The notes below the pieces were generated by a model, which was not told the DNA's origin, did no database searches, and saw nothing but the letters and a program-made list of their open reading frames with translations. The position numbers were made by a program, and so were the translations under genes. A DNA stretch of 64,000 nt from Tretioscincus oriximinensis (lineage: Eukaryota; Chordata; Lepidosauria; Squamata; Gymnophthalmidae), in assembly GCA_022410635.1 (NCBI GenBank), contig JAJVDF010000864.1, positions 179,912 to 243,911 of the forward strand, in the 5' to 3' direction. This document shows positions 45,519-55,500 of the stretch, one piece after another (position 1 is the first letter of the stretch; each line of letters begins with the position of its first letter).

Positions 45519-46067
45519 CTGGTTGTGAAAGTCCAGTAACTTGGAAATAATCAGATCGAAACTTAAATCATCCTCCTCAGTTGCTTGCATCATTGTCACA
45601 AGAGCATCATAACTTGGATCAAGAATGCTAGATATGAGGATGTAAGCCTTTTGAGAGTCCTGAAAGAAAAGTCCTCTGTTACTTAAGTCGCTGAACTGCT
45701 CTTACATTATTTTCAAATGCTCAGTCAATGAATCACCTTTCAAAAGATTTTGGTTGAAAAGTTTACAAGAAATTAGGCATTTTGTGGGAGCACACTGTCT
45801 GTGATACAAATCCTGAAAAATTTTCCAGCATACTTTCACTATAGCTGCATCTTTTATATATGTAAGCTTGTCATTTTCAACACTGAGAATCATAATAGTT
45901 CATGCCTTTTCCTCACGTTTCACTTGCGGTGAAGGAGAACCAGTTGGTGGGATATTCTGCACAACGGTCCATAAGTCCTGATGCATCAAATAATTCTGCA
46001 TCTTAAGACTCCTGTAATTACTGCTGTTCAAATGTTCAAAAGGAAGCGAAGACAATTGAGTTGCCAT
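45519..46067 (-). pseudogene. copia gag, N-terminal part
   Basis: ATG at 46067 opens MATQLSSLPFEHLNSSNYRS, LKMQNYLMHQDLWTVVQNIP, matching the start of copia gag (the F..L...NY..W...M...L motif). After an in-frame stop near 45900 the next piece reads ENDKLTYIKDAAIVKVCWKI, then LFNQNLLKGDSLTEHLKIM and, in a further segment, LISSILDPSYDALVTMMQAT and DLIISKLLDFHNQ, the UBN2-like gag core. At least two stops interrupt it. Confidence 0.85.
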
Positions 46068-46165
46068 TTTGCCAGCTAGTGATAGAAACCACAGACCAAC
46101 AGAGCTCCAAGCTCTGCTGCTTGGCAAGAAAAATCAAGAAACTTCAAAAGTACTTACGGGTGAAG

Positions 46166-46192
46166 CGTGGAAGTTGCTGGGCCCATAACCAT
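46166..46192 (-). other. copia primer-binding site, initiator tRNA-Met anticodon arm
   Basis: Immediately internal to the 5' LTR the plus strand reads TGCTGGGCCCATAACC (46175-46190). This is identical to the anticodon stem-loop of vertebrate initiator tRNA-Met, where CAT is the anticodon. The minus (coding) strand is therefore complementary to an internal tRNA segment. This is how Drosophila copia and yeast Ty5 prime, with a cleaved half-tRNA. Confidence 0.88.
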
Positions 46193-46194
46193 AT

Positions 46195-46665
46195 TGTCAG
46201 GGATATTCCCAGGGTAACAGAAATGCCAAGGCTAGTTCTGGAAAGTAAAACCAGTCTTCAACAAACAAACAGTCTTCTTCTTTCCTTGTTCTTCTAAAGA
46301 ATACTCACAATCTGACTTTCATCACACAAAACAGAGTTTATTTCAGCCAGGGTGAGAACAAAAATGAAAAATAAGATAGACGTCTTCAATAAAAGATTTC
46401 AGCTCAAACAAAGGTACTCACAGCAGATACTTCTGTACACTTCCACAGAAATTGGCAAGCAGGAGAACATTTCTATACATTTTACAGTTTATCTCATGAA
46501 GTCCAGGTGCAAGTTCCAAGACAATCATGAGTTAAACGGGTGCAAATCACAAGATAGTCAGGAGTTAACAGGTGCATGCAATTGAGCACATACACATAGG
46601 CACTTATTTTCTTTGTCAAATTACTGCTGATGAAAAATTTAAAGGCAAAGAAACATAACTCAACA
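46195..46665 (-). repeat. copia 5' LTR
   Basis: 471 bp, TG...CA on the coding strand (TGTTGAGTTATG ... CCCTGACA). It pairs with 40652-41310, is followed directly by the primer-binding site, and is bordered on the right by the TCCTT target duplication. The AATAAAAG-like text lies on the opposite strand, so the polyadenylation signal is not obvious. Confidence 0.95.
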
Positions 46666-48218
46666 TCCTTAAGATCAGGCACAGTATCAGTAGATTGGAG
46701 CGTAGCTAACGTAACACCAATCTTCAAAAAAGGATCCCGGGGTAATCCCAGAAATTATAGACCCATCAGTTTAACATCAGTTCCAGGTAAAGTGCTGGAA
46801 ACCATAATTAAGGACAAAATTACTAAACACATGGAGAAGCATGCATTGCTGAATGAAACTCAGCATGGCTTCTGCAAAGGTAAATCATGCTTTACTAACT
46901 TGCTAGAATTCTTTGAGAGTGTTAACAAACATGTAGATAAAGGGGATCCAGTTGATATTGTCTATATAGATTTTCAGAAGGCTTTTGATAAAGTCCGTCA
47001 AAGGCTCCTAAAAAAGCTGCACACTCATGGTATAAGAGGACAGACTTTGTCCTGGATTGGAAACTGCCCAAAAGATAGAAAACAGAGAGCAGCAATAAAT
47101 GGACAGTTCTCTGGGTGGAAAGAGGTAAGAAGTTAAGTACCCCAGGGGTCATACTCCGACCTTTGATTTCAATATATTCATAAACGATCTGGATGCCAAG
47201 GTAAATAGTGAAGTAGCCAAGTTCGCTGATGACACTAAACTGTTCAGGGTAGTGAAAATTGAAAATGATTAAGGAGCTTCAGAGTGATCTATTGAAACTG
47301 GGTTAGTGGACATCAAAGTGGCAAATGCACTTCAATTTAAGCAATTGCAAAGTCATGCACATTGAGGCAAAGAACCCCAACTAGTCCTACCACCTGATGG
47401 GAACCAAGCTTTTTGTGACCGAGCAAGAAAAGAATCTTGGAGTGTTGGACAATTCAATGAAGATGTCAACCCAGTGTGCAGCAGCAGCAAAAAAGGCAAA
47501 CTCCATGTTGGGGATAATTAGGAAAGGAATCGAAAACAAGTCAGCAAATGTTGTTTTGCCTCTTTATAAATCTATGGTGAGGCCATATTTGGAATACTGT
47601 GTCCAATTCTGGTCACTGCATCTCAAGAGGGATATTATTGAACTGGAGAAGGTGCAGAAAAGGGCAACAAGAATGATCAAGGATCTGGAGCACCTCTCTT
47701 ATGAAGTCAGGTTGCAATGTCTGGGCTCTTCAGCCTCAAAAGGTGAAGTTTGAGAGGTGATCTGATTGAAGAGTACAAAATCATGCATGGGATAGATAGG
47801 GTGAATAGAGAAAAAATGTTTTCTCTATCACGCAACATTAGGACCAGAGGGCACTGCTTAAAACTGATGGGCAAAAAAGTAAGAACAGACAAAGTAAAAT
47901 ATTTTTTTCATCCAGAGGGTCATCGGCCTGTGGAATTTACTTCTTGACGAGATGGTGGTAACTAACAGCTTGGACTAGACAGGTTTATGGACACCAAGGG
48001 TATAAATGGGTACTAGGATGGATGTCTGGATGCTGCCTCCGGAATGGAACAACAGGTAGTTGTCCTGAAATACCATTTGCAGGGAATCATAAACAGGTGC
48101 ATATTTTGCTTTCCTCTGTTCAGACTGCCCAGGTGCATCTGGTGGGCTTCTATGTGACACAGAATGCTGGACTAGATGGGCTGTGGCCCGATCCAGTATG
48201 GCTCTTCTTATGTTCTTA
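46666..48218 (+). mobile_element. CR1 LINE, right part of copia-split copy
   Basis: It begins TCCTTAAGATCAGGCACAGT exactly where the copia target duplication lies, in the middle of the RT as judged from the intact copy at 9615-11399. It runs to the CR1 3' end GGCTCTTCTTATGTTCTTA. A match of the copia left flank to the preceding CR1 bases supports insertion of copia into this CR1. Confidence 0.92.
46672..47980 (+). pseudogene. CR1 reverse transcriptase remnant
   Basis: In broken frames: SLRSGTVSVDWSVANVTPIF, FKKGSRGNPRNYRPISLTS, LLNETQHGFCKGKSCF, YIDFQKAFDKV (missing a residue before the following RQRLLKKL), FADDTKLFRVV (about 47217-47250), then DLGVL-like EKNLGVLDNSMKMSTQCAAA and LPLYKSMVRPYLEYCVQFWS. 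Several stops and frameshifts (47136, 47155, 47270) mark it as older than the copy at 9615. Confidence 0.9.
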
Positions 48219-49389
48219 TCCTATCACTTCCTGTGGCAGATGCCTTCACCACAGTCAGTGATTGCCCTATGGTCTGACAGGGATCAGCTAAGGCATTTTT
48301 CGTGTTCCAGTTATGNAAAACAAGGAAGATTCCCAAAGACTCAGTTGTTGTGAGTCCACTTAAGTGCCAAATCAGTTTGAATTTGAATGAAAAGGGAACA
48401 TAGCATGGACACGTAGGTTTCACACAGGATTCACACTCATTTTTCCTCCAGTGAGAACCAACCCTGAATTGTTCTTTGAAAAGTCCCCAATGCAGTGCCA
48501 TTTCAGCTGCCCCCATCTTGATGGGTTGAACTGTGGAGGCAGACTGCCCTTAGGATCCATCAAAGGCATATGGATCACATGACATTCACTCAGTCCGATA
48601 TCTTTCCTCACCTCTAGAACCCGNTCAGTAACCGCTTAGCTGTTAAACGTTGTTTGGCAACTTCAGAGCGCATCTTTTTGTCCTAAATTGAAACTTTTCC
48701 CTTTAATATGTAATTTCATCATAGACCTTTAACACAGCGTTGTGGTGTGTGCATGCTGTGAAATAGCTATTCTGTAGAGATTTTCTCTAGATGTAAACAC
48801 CTAAATACATCATCTTGTGCAATCAAAGACCTAGAGACCTCATTTAACACATAACAGATTGCTTGACCCTTGTCTCAAGTTATTTCCCAGCTTTTATTAA
48901 CCAAGGCTGGAATGCTTACCTTAGTGCATCAGCCTGTTTGCAAAACTGAAATGTTGACTTGTTACAAGCTTTAAATGCTTGCACATACATTTATTTAAAA
49001 GGGCATTCTGAAAGGGCAGTTGTCACGCTTTACAAATTTATACTATTTAATAGGCTTTTCTTATTGACACTGAGCANCATTAACACCGGTGCTGCTTTGC
49101 AATGTTTAAATAGCCCTAAAACTGGTGAAATAGGCAACCAAAATGTGAGTACAATAGAAGACTACATGATCTCATTCTCAGTTTTCAAATGTCAAGTGAA
49201 GTGATAAGACTCTTAAATGCAGATGTGCAGCATCCAAATATTTGGATATCTCTGTGACAGTGCATTTGCTCATAACCACTTCTAAACCCGTTTCTGCATT
49301 GCTCTCTCCACTCAGGGAGTCTGAACAATACAATGCAAAAGAGTGGTTTATCCTCTTCAAACTCTACAGAAAACCCGTTCTGAATATTC

Positions 49390-49753
49390 TTGTAAAATGA
49401 AGTGAAGTTGTGGTATCCAGACTGTGGAACAATTTTTTAGGGGTGCTTGTCTTTTCACTCAAAGGGTCATTAGTCTATGGAATTAACTAGGTGATGGTAG
49501 CTAGCAAGCCTGGACAGCTTCAAAACAGGGTTAGATGAATTCATAGAAGACAGGTATATCTATAGCTATTAGGATGAGAAAATGGGAAGTATTCCTGAAA
49601 TGCCATTTTCAGGGAATCGAGAACAGATGAGGGTTTTCCTTCTTCTGCTTCAGACTGTCCTAGTGTACCTAGTGGGCCACTGTGTGGGGCAAAAATGCTG
49701 GACTAGATGGCCTCTGGCTCAATTTAGCAGGGCTCCTCTTACATTCTTAAATC
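49390..49753 (+). mobile_element. CR1 LINE 3'-end fragment
   Basis: CTTTTCACTCAAAGGGTCAT through ACAGGGTTAGATGAATTCAT, CCATTTTCAGGGAATCGAGA and GCTGGACTAGATGGCCTCTG to CTCCTCTTACATTCTTA follows the last ~360 bp of CR1 (coding C-terminus and 3' UTR) in order. It is more diverged than the 46666 copy and probably belongs to an older subfamily. Confidence 0.85.
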
Positions 49754-50104
49754 CAGATTAAGTTTTTAGATTGACACACTATGGGTTGGTTATGGAGAGG
49801 CCACATCTTCCAGTAGACCAGTTGATTCATACTGAATAAAGAATAGGAAAGGATTATACAGTAGTTTGGAATTGAAGTCACATGGACTCCTTAACTAATC
49901 CACAAAGGCCCATGAAGTATGTTAACTAGTATATTGTACAAACACTTCTGTGTAGAGTACCTAGGTTGTGATCTAATATATTTCAGTTGAAAGTGCCCTG
50001 AATGCATTCTGTCCACCATACGTGGAAGCACTTACGTTGAAGAAATCAGTCATATTTTGTATTTTTCAAAACACTACTGTGGGGAGACTGGCAAAAAGAG
50101 AGAT

Positions 50105-50190
50105 ACTGTTCCAACACATATTTTTAAAACATCTTCAGTCCTGAAGAACAGGACTAAACCAGGGGAAAAGCCCTGTTCCCATGCTCCAAA
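50105..50190. repeat. foldback MITE, family B, partial
   Basis: CTGTTCCAACACATATTTTT opens the copy and is the inverse of the right end at 15490-15505. It is followed by CATCTTCAGTCCTGAAGAAC and GGACTAAACCAGGGG. The right half is missing or decayed. Confidence 0.55.
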
Positions 50191-50715
50191 GAAAAAACAA
50201 AAACAAAACACTTAAAAATATTCCTTTTTATCACTCTGTAATCCAACCAGAGGCAAAAAGGATGTGTAACCAAAGTACCTGAACTGGTAATTTGAAAATA
50301 AGATGACAGTTAAAAGCTAAGTAGACGTCTTGCTAATGGAAGGAAAAAGAGGAAAAGCAAATTATAAACTGCATGAAACATGTAGAAGTTACTTCTTGAA
50401 TAACAGCTTTTACTATGAAGAGAGGAGATGGAAGATTTAAGTACCAATAAATAACTGGGTCTGACTGATGTTTATTAAAGAAATGTAAAATTACAGATCT
50501 CATAATATATATATGTAATTTGTTACTAAACATCCAAACCCAAAGATCCCAAAGAGTCTAAGGTAAAATCAACGCTTTAAGAAGTTAAGGCAAGGGATTA
50601 AGAAATTTTATATCGCCTAGTTGAATATCCAACCTTAGAATTGTACAAAATGATGTTTCCAAAACAGTCTCCCAAGTGAGCTCATTTTTAAAGGGATGTA
50701 CTGGATATACTGTAC

Positions 50716-51470
50716 TGTTGGGGTTAGCCATATAGGTATATATTAATTGCATTAATATATCTGATATAAAATATACTAGGATTGACCTTTGCTAGCCAAA
50801 GTGAGGCCTGGATGGAAAATTTTGAAAAATCTCTGGTCACCCCAGGCCCAGGAGGTAAACAGGAGAAGCCAAATCTCCCTTCCTGTCCTGAGGGCATATC
50901 TTATTCAAGAAACCTTGCCAGACTGAATGGATTAATGACACCCATTGTGGCAAACAGGGATTGATTGTTTACCTGGCCATGCACCTGGGCTAAAACCATT
51001 AGCTTGATAGTGGCAGTAGAGGAAGCCCATTAAAGCATTACTCCCTTGGGTGAGTCACAGTATTCCTGTACTTAGGAATAATAGCTAGGGCAAACAAAAG
51101 CTAAAAGGGTCCATCCTGTATTTTCCCACCATACCATATTTGGCATTTCCTGACACAGGCTGCACGTCCTTGGGAGGAGAGTAACACGTCACACAGGTGT
51201 CACTACCTGGGTCCGCCCTGACCTACGTGTGCTGTACTACCCCTTTTTTTGACATCACAAAATTGATCCACGCCTTCTGAGATTGTAGTCAATAAAAACC
51301 TCTGCACACCTGTGTTCTGGAGTGTCTCATAACCCTATGAGCCTCCTGGATCACCTTTGAACTTAAGCTACAGTCTCCATGTAAATCTCTTTACATGTGT
51401 CTGCACGCTTTGGATCCAGCTACCTTAGGCAAGCTAAGGAGCTGAATAACGGGTAAGCGAACCCCCATTA
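50716..51470 (+). repeat. solo LTR of retroviral type with 6-bp TSD
   Basis: The LTR opens TGTTGGGGTTAGCC and closes AACCCCCATTA, an imperfect inverted end, and CTGTAC flanks both sides (50710-50715 and 51471-51476). A combined TATA/polyadenylation-like AGTCAATAAAAACC is at 51287-51300, with CTCTGCACACCTGTGTTCTG downstream. No gag, pol or env sequence adjoins, so recombination between two LTRs probably removed the interior. The terminal TA instead of CA is unusual. Confidence 0.75.
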
Positions 51471-51483
51471 CTGTACTATTATT

Positions 51484-51600
51484 TATTGGATCATAGAATC
51501 ATAGAGTTGGAGCGGACTTCCAGGGTCATTGTGTCCAGCCTCTGTTTGAAGACTTTCAGTAAAGAAGAACTCACCACCTCCTGTGCCATCTATAAGGATG
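51484..51600 (-). mobile_element. CR1/L3-type LINE 3'-end fragment
   Basis: GGATCATAGAATCATAGAGT then TGGAGCGGACTTCCAGGGTC is the inverse of the classic ATTCTATGATTCTATG-type CR1 3' end. It starts within 10 bp of the solo LTR duplication, so the LTR landed beside or in this older repeat. Confidence 0.7.
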
Positions 51601-52257
51601 ATTTCACATCCATTAGTGGAGATTTGGGACTGTGTAAGGTTTATACTTAGACAAACTGTGTAAATGTGTATGTTTTGTTAGCTTAAACAGAGCCATCTTT
51701 GTTAAATGTGAAAGTCTGCAGCTTTAAGATTTGCTTTTCTCTGTCATGGGAAAAAGTAGGGAGGCATTCTTAAATCTATATCAAAGAAGCTTTGTACCAG
51801 TTTCCAGCTGCAATACAAGATTACAGTTAGTACTTATTTGGTGTTGTTTAGAATGGGGAAGGGGGGATCTCACACTCAGTGAAGTTACCTAGAAAGAACA
51901 TAGTACTGTTGGTTGATTGGTAACACCTGTTTGTTATGGAGAGAAAAGTTAAAGATAGCACATGAATGCTTTTGTTAAGCACTTTGCTTTTTGGAAGTTA
52001 TGCTGTTTGAACTTTGAGGAAGTGTTCTTATGATGATTTTGCATTTCTATGACCTGCAAGAAGCACTTCAAGAAATTGAAAAGATATTGATAATGCTTTG
52101 CTTAACTACTTCTTTTGCTTTTCAACAAAGCAAACCTTTTTATAGCTCCAAAGTATATTCTTTTGAATTCTGATTCAAGATTTTGGTCACTCTACCAAGG
52201 TTTAAATGAGGGACAGTGTTCCTAACCTGTCACAAACCTTGCAGACTGCAACACATT

Positions 52258-52510
52258 TATTTATTTATTTGTATTTATATTCCGTCCTATACCCGAATGT
52301 CTCAGGGGAGCCAACCATAGGGTAGCGCACATAGCTTTTCTTGCTTTCTCCACAATGGACACCCTGTGAAGTAGGTGGGGCTGAGAGAGTTCTTAAGAAG
52401 TGTGACTGGCCCAAGGTCACCCATCTGGCTTTCATGGAGGAGCGGTTTATCAAACGGGGAGACTACCAGATGCGAGTCCAACACTCTAACCACTACATGG
52501 AACTGGCTTT
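52258..52510 (-). repeat. SINE family 2 (Sauria-SINE-like)
   Basis: On the minus strand: GCCAGTTCCATGTAGTGGTT (A-box region), GAGTGTTGGACTCGCATCTG, CCGTTTGATAAACCGCTCCT (B-box region damaged), CCAGATGGGTGACCTTGGGC, GGTGTCCATTGTGGAGAAAG, and the tail GGACGGAATATAAATACAAA followed by (TAAA)n. Full length. Confidence 0.83.
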
Positions 52511-55500
52511 ATTATTGAAGATGTAAACACTGCTGAGAGAGTGATCTTCCACGTGACCTTCAATATGAAACATTTAGCAAAAACTTGAGAAAAAAATATA
52601 TTAGGGGATAACTGCACAAAAGTTGGAGTTGATAGTGCAAATAGTATAGTCCTGGGAGTTGAGGAGTTTTTAAAAGCTTTTCAAATTGGCTTAAAATTAT
52701 CTAGCTTTTGCTAATGATTTTGCTGTTCTAGTTTAATCCAACTGATATTTTAAAACTGTTTGCAAAGAAAGCAGCACCTAATAGCCCAGGATTAAATTAT
52801 TGTTATAAGTATCATTAGTCTTTGCAAAACATTGCCATCGGATGTGAACCAATTGTTAATGGGGAAGCTGTATTCCAAAAAGTGAAAGTTGATCCATTGA
52901 CAATGGAAACAAGCATATAAAAGTAGAATTGCTATTTTAGTGAATTAACTGTCACTGTGTTTGGCCACATCTAGGATTTTAAAGTTATTAGTGTTATGTA
53001 TCTAATGGAATATCACAAATGAAAACAGATGTGATGTTACTATTCAACTCCAATTATATGGTAATGAGAGTCATGGTTGCATTTGCTCTACACCTATTGC
53101 TTAATGTTGTGGCAAAAATTCTTCCCAGAGTTGCACAAGGGCCTTATGAAAAAGTGGTGCAAGTAGTTGCCTAGCAACACTACAGACTTTCTAGATGACC
53201 CTGGATAGCTATAAAGTAACAGGTGTCTCTGGTGACCAGGAAATGGCTTCCAGATCCATTAGCCAAGGTTTATGCCCAAAGCAATTGCCATGGGTGACTT
53301 GTTCATTTAGAAAGCTATTCATTAGCAGAAAATATTAGGCATAACCTGAGTTACTTCTGGAAACATCCCGAGTCAGATCTTTCTTTAAAAAATACTCCAA
53401 CTTATATCAGCCACAGTTTTCAAGTTTATCTTTTTAAGGAGATCTACTTTTAAGATATGCTTGGTGACATTTCCCTCCTAATATTTTGTATCTTGGACAT
53501 TATTAATGTGAAGCTATTATTTGAACAAAGAAAACCCTCTGAGAAATGCTTAAGGTTATTTCAATTATAATGGCTGGTCAAATGCTACTGGTGAGCATTT
53601 TAAGCAGATGGCAAATCTCTAGAAGGATCAGAGTGATGTCCTCTGGCAGCACTCAAACCAGAAATGGGCAGCATGCTGTTCACATGCCTGCTGTTACACC
53701 TGGCAGTGAAAACATGACAGCCAAGGAACTGTATTCCATGCTTATGGTGCTTCTATCTGGAACACTTTCTTTGAACGTAGGGAAATAAATGGGGCAACAT
53801 GATGTGCGTCATTTCCAGCAGTGACAGGAAGAGCAAATTGTTTTTTTTTAACCCTTTGCCCTCTGCAGACCTCAAATCAGCACTTAGAGCAAAATTCCTA
53901 ACTAGGGATCAGCCTGATTCCACACATCAGGTGCTACATTTCTATCATCAAAATGGCAAGATATAAACATTGGCTTAGTGGTTTCATTATTTCAAAAGGG
54001 TAATCACCGACACCAAAGATATATCTGGGATAATAGTTCTGGGTCTACTTTGGAAAAACCATTTTTGTGTGTGTCTGTTTTTAATACTATTTACATCCTT
54101 TCCTTTATTGCTTCAAAGTAACTTGAGGGAAGTCATACACAGAAAAGAGAGAAAGACAGAGTTAGAGTCTTATAATTTGCAATAATTCCTAAGAAGAAAC
54201 TCTTTTTAAAAACTCACCTTAAACAGTCTTAAAATGTAAGAAACTGAAGAGATAGAGAATATGAGATGGGAAAATAACAGGTTCAAGAAAAAATATACAT
54301 CAGAATTAAGAGTTCTTTGGAAAGCATAAGTAATAGAGATGTAAGCTCCATACAGATGGAACGATTCATGAGACTAGAAAAGCCAGCTGCTAACTGAGCT
54401 AACATGGCAGCAAAAAGACTGAGATCCTGGACCTTTATGCAAAGTAAGTATATGCTTTTAACCAGTGGGTATGGATCAGCAAGTTTGGTTTGGACCGTGG
54501 CCCTGGATGACCAAGACACTGCTTGTCCATACCAACCCTGCGCCAGCTTTAAAACTCATGGAGACAAGAACCACTTGGGCAATCTATTTCAGCAAAATAC
54601 TTTTGATGTGTTGCCATAATCTGCTAGTCCATGGATCAAATTAGTGGTGGGCAGGATCTCCCAAACTTTGCACCATTATCCAGAAATCAACCCATACTTC
54701 AATTCTACCATGGATGCAACCAAAATGTTGTCTCCTGTTTGCACCCAATATTTCAGATTTTTAATTGATCCTGAAATGAAACATCAGACATTGCTCCACA
54801 GATTAACCCGCCTTCCACAAAATCTATTCCAGAATTTACTTTAAATACGGAATAACCCATCTGCCTCCCCACTCACCTTCAATATTCCACACTGTTTCCT
54901 GATTTCCTGTTACGCTGCCTTGTATTCTCATCACATGATGTGTCCCATAAGTCATTGCTGCACTTGTCTTACTACAATTCCAACAATTTTCTGTGAGCTG
55001 AGTTAACCTCGAAGTCTTACGATATCTAACATGTTTTCACTATGGAAGGCATATTAACACATTTTACACAGTAGTCTGAAATGAAGTGGATTGCTGAACT
55101 TCTGTGAACTCATGGCACAGATCCTTCATGATATATGGAGGTATCATTATGGTAAAAACATCTCATGGGGAGGCATTGGANTGGGAAATTCCACTCTGAT
55201 GTCCAGTTTCCCCAAACATGGTAGGATGTATGTGGCAATTTTATCACACTGCATCAAACATAATATAGATGGAGTAATAATCTCACAGCAAGCTTAAAAG
55301 CTCATATGTGTTAGGGAGGAACACACTGACTGTTCTGGAATAGACTGTCCAAGTACTACTTTGAAAAGGCCCATAAATACTTAAAATAAGAATTTGGATT
55401 GATATATTTTTCCATTAAACTCTTACCAGTTGGGTTTAGTGACTGACAAACTGTATTTACCCATATTGTGTATATGAAAAGCTGTTGACTGATTGCATTG

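Larger units (their letters stand above)
40647..46670 (-). mobile_element. Ty1/copia LTR retrotransposon with 5-bp TSD
   Basis: Complete provirus structure on the minus strand: 5' LTR 46195-46665, primer-binding site, gag, protease, integrase, RT, RNase H, 3' LTR 40652-41310. The LTRs start TGTTGAGTTA and end CCTGACA, and TCCTT flanks both sides (40647-40651 and 46666-46670). Domain order integrase before RT is diagnostic of Ty1/copia. Many stops, frameshifts and three inserted elements make it dead. LTR copies differ by numerous substitutions and small indels, so it is not recent. Confidence 0.95.
48219..50709. other. intergenic block
   Basis: Positions 48400-48620 contain a decayed family C-like repeat. 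Positions 48640-49210 look repeat-free (one N), with AT-rich homeodomain-type motifs and no coding signal. A CR1 tail is at 49390-49753. A family B foldback copy is at 50105-50190 (CATCTTCAGTCCTGAAGAAC). No gene recognised. Confidence 0.5.
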
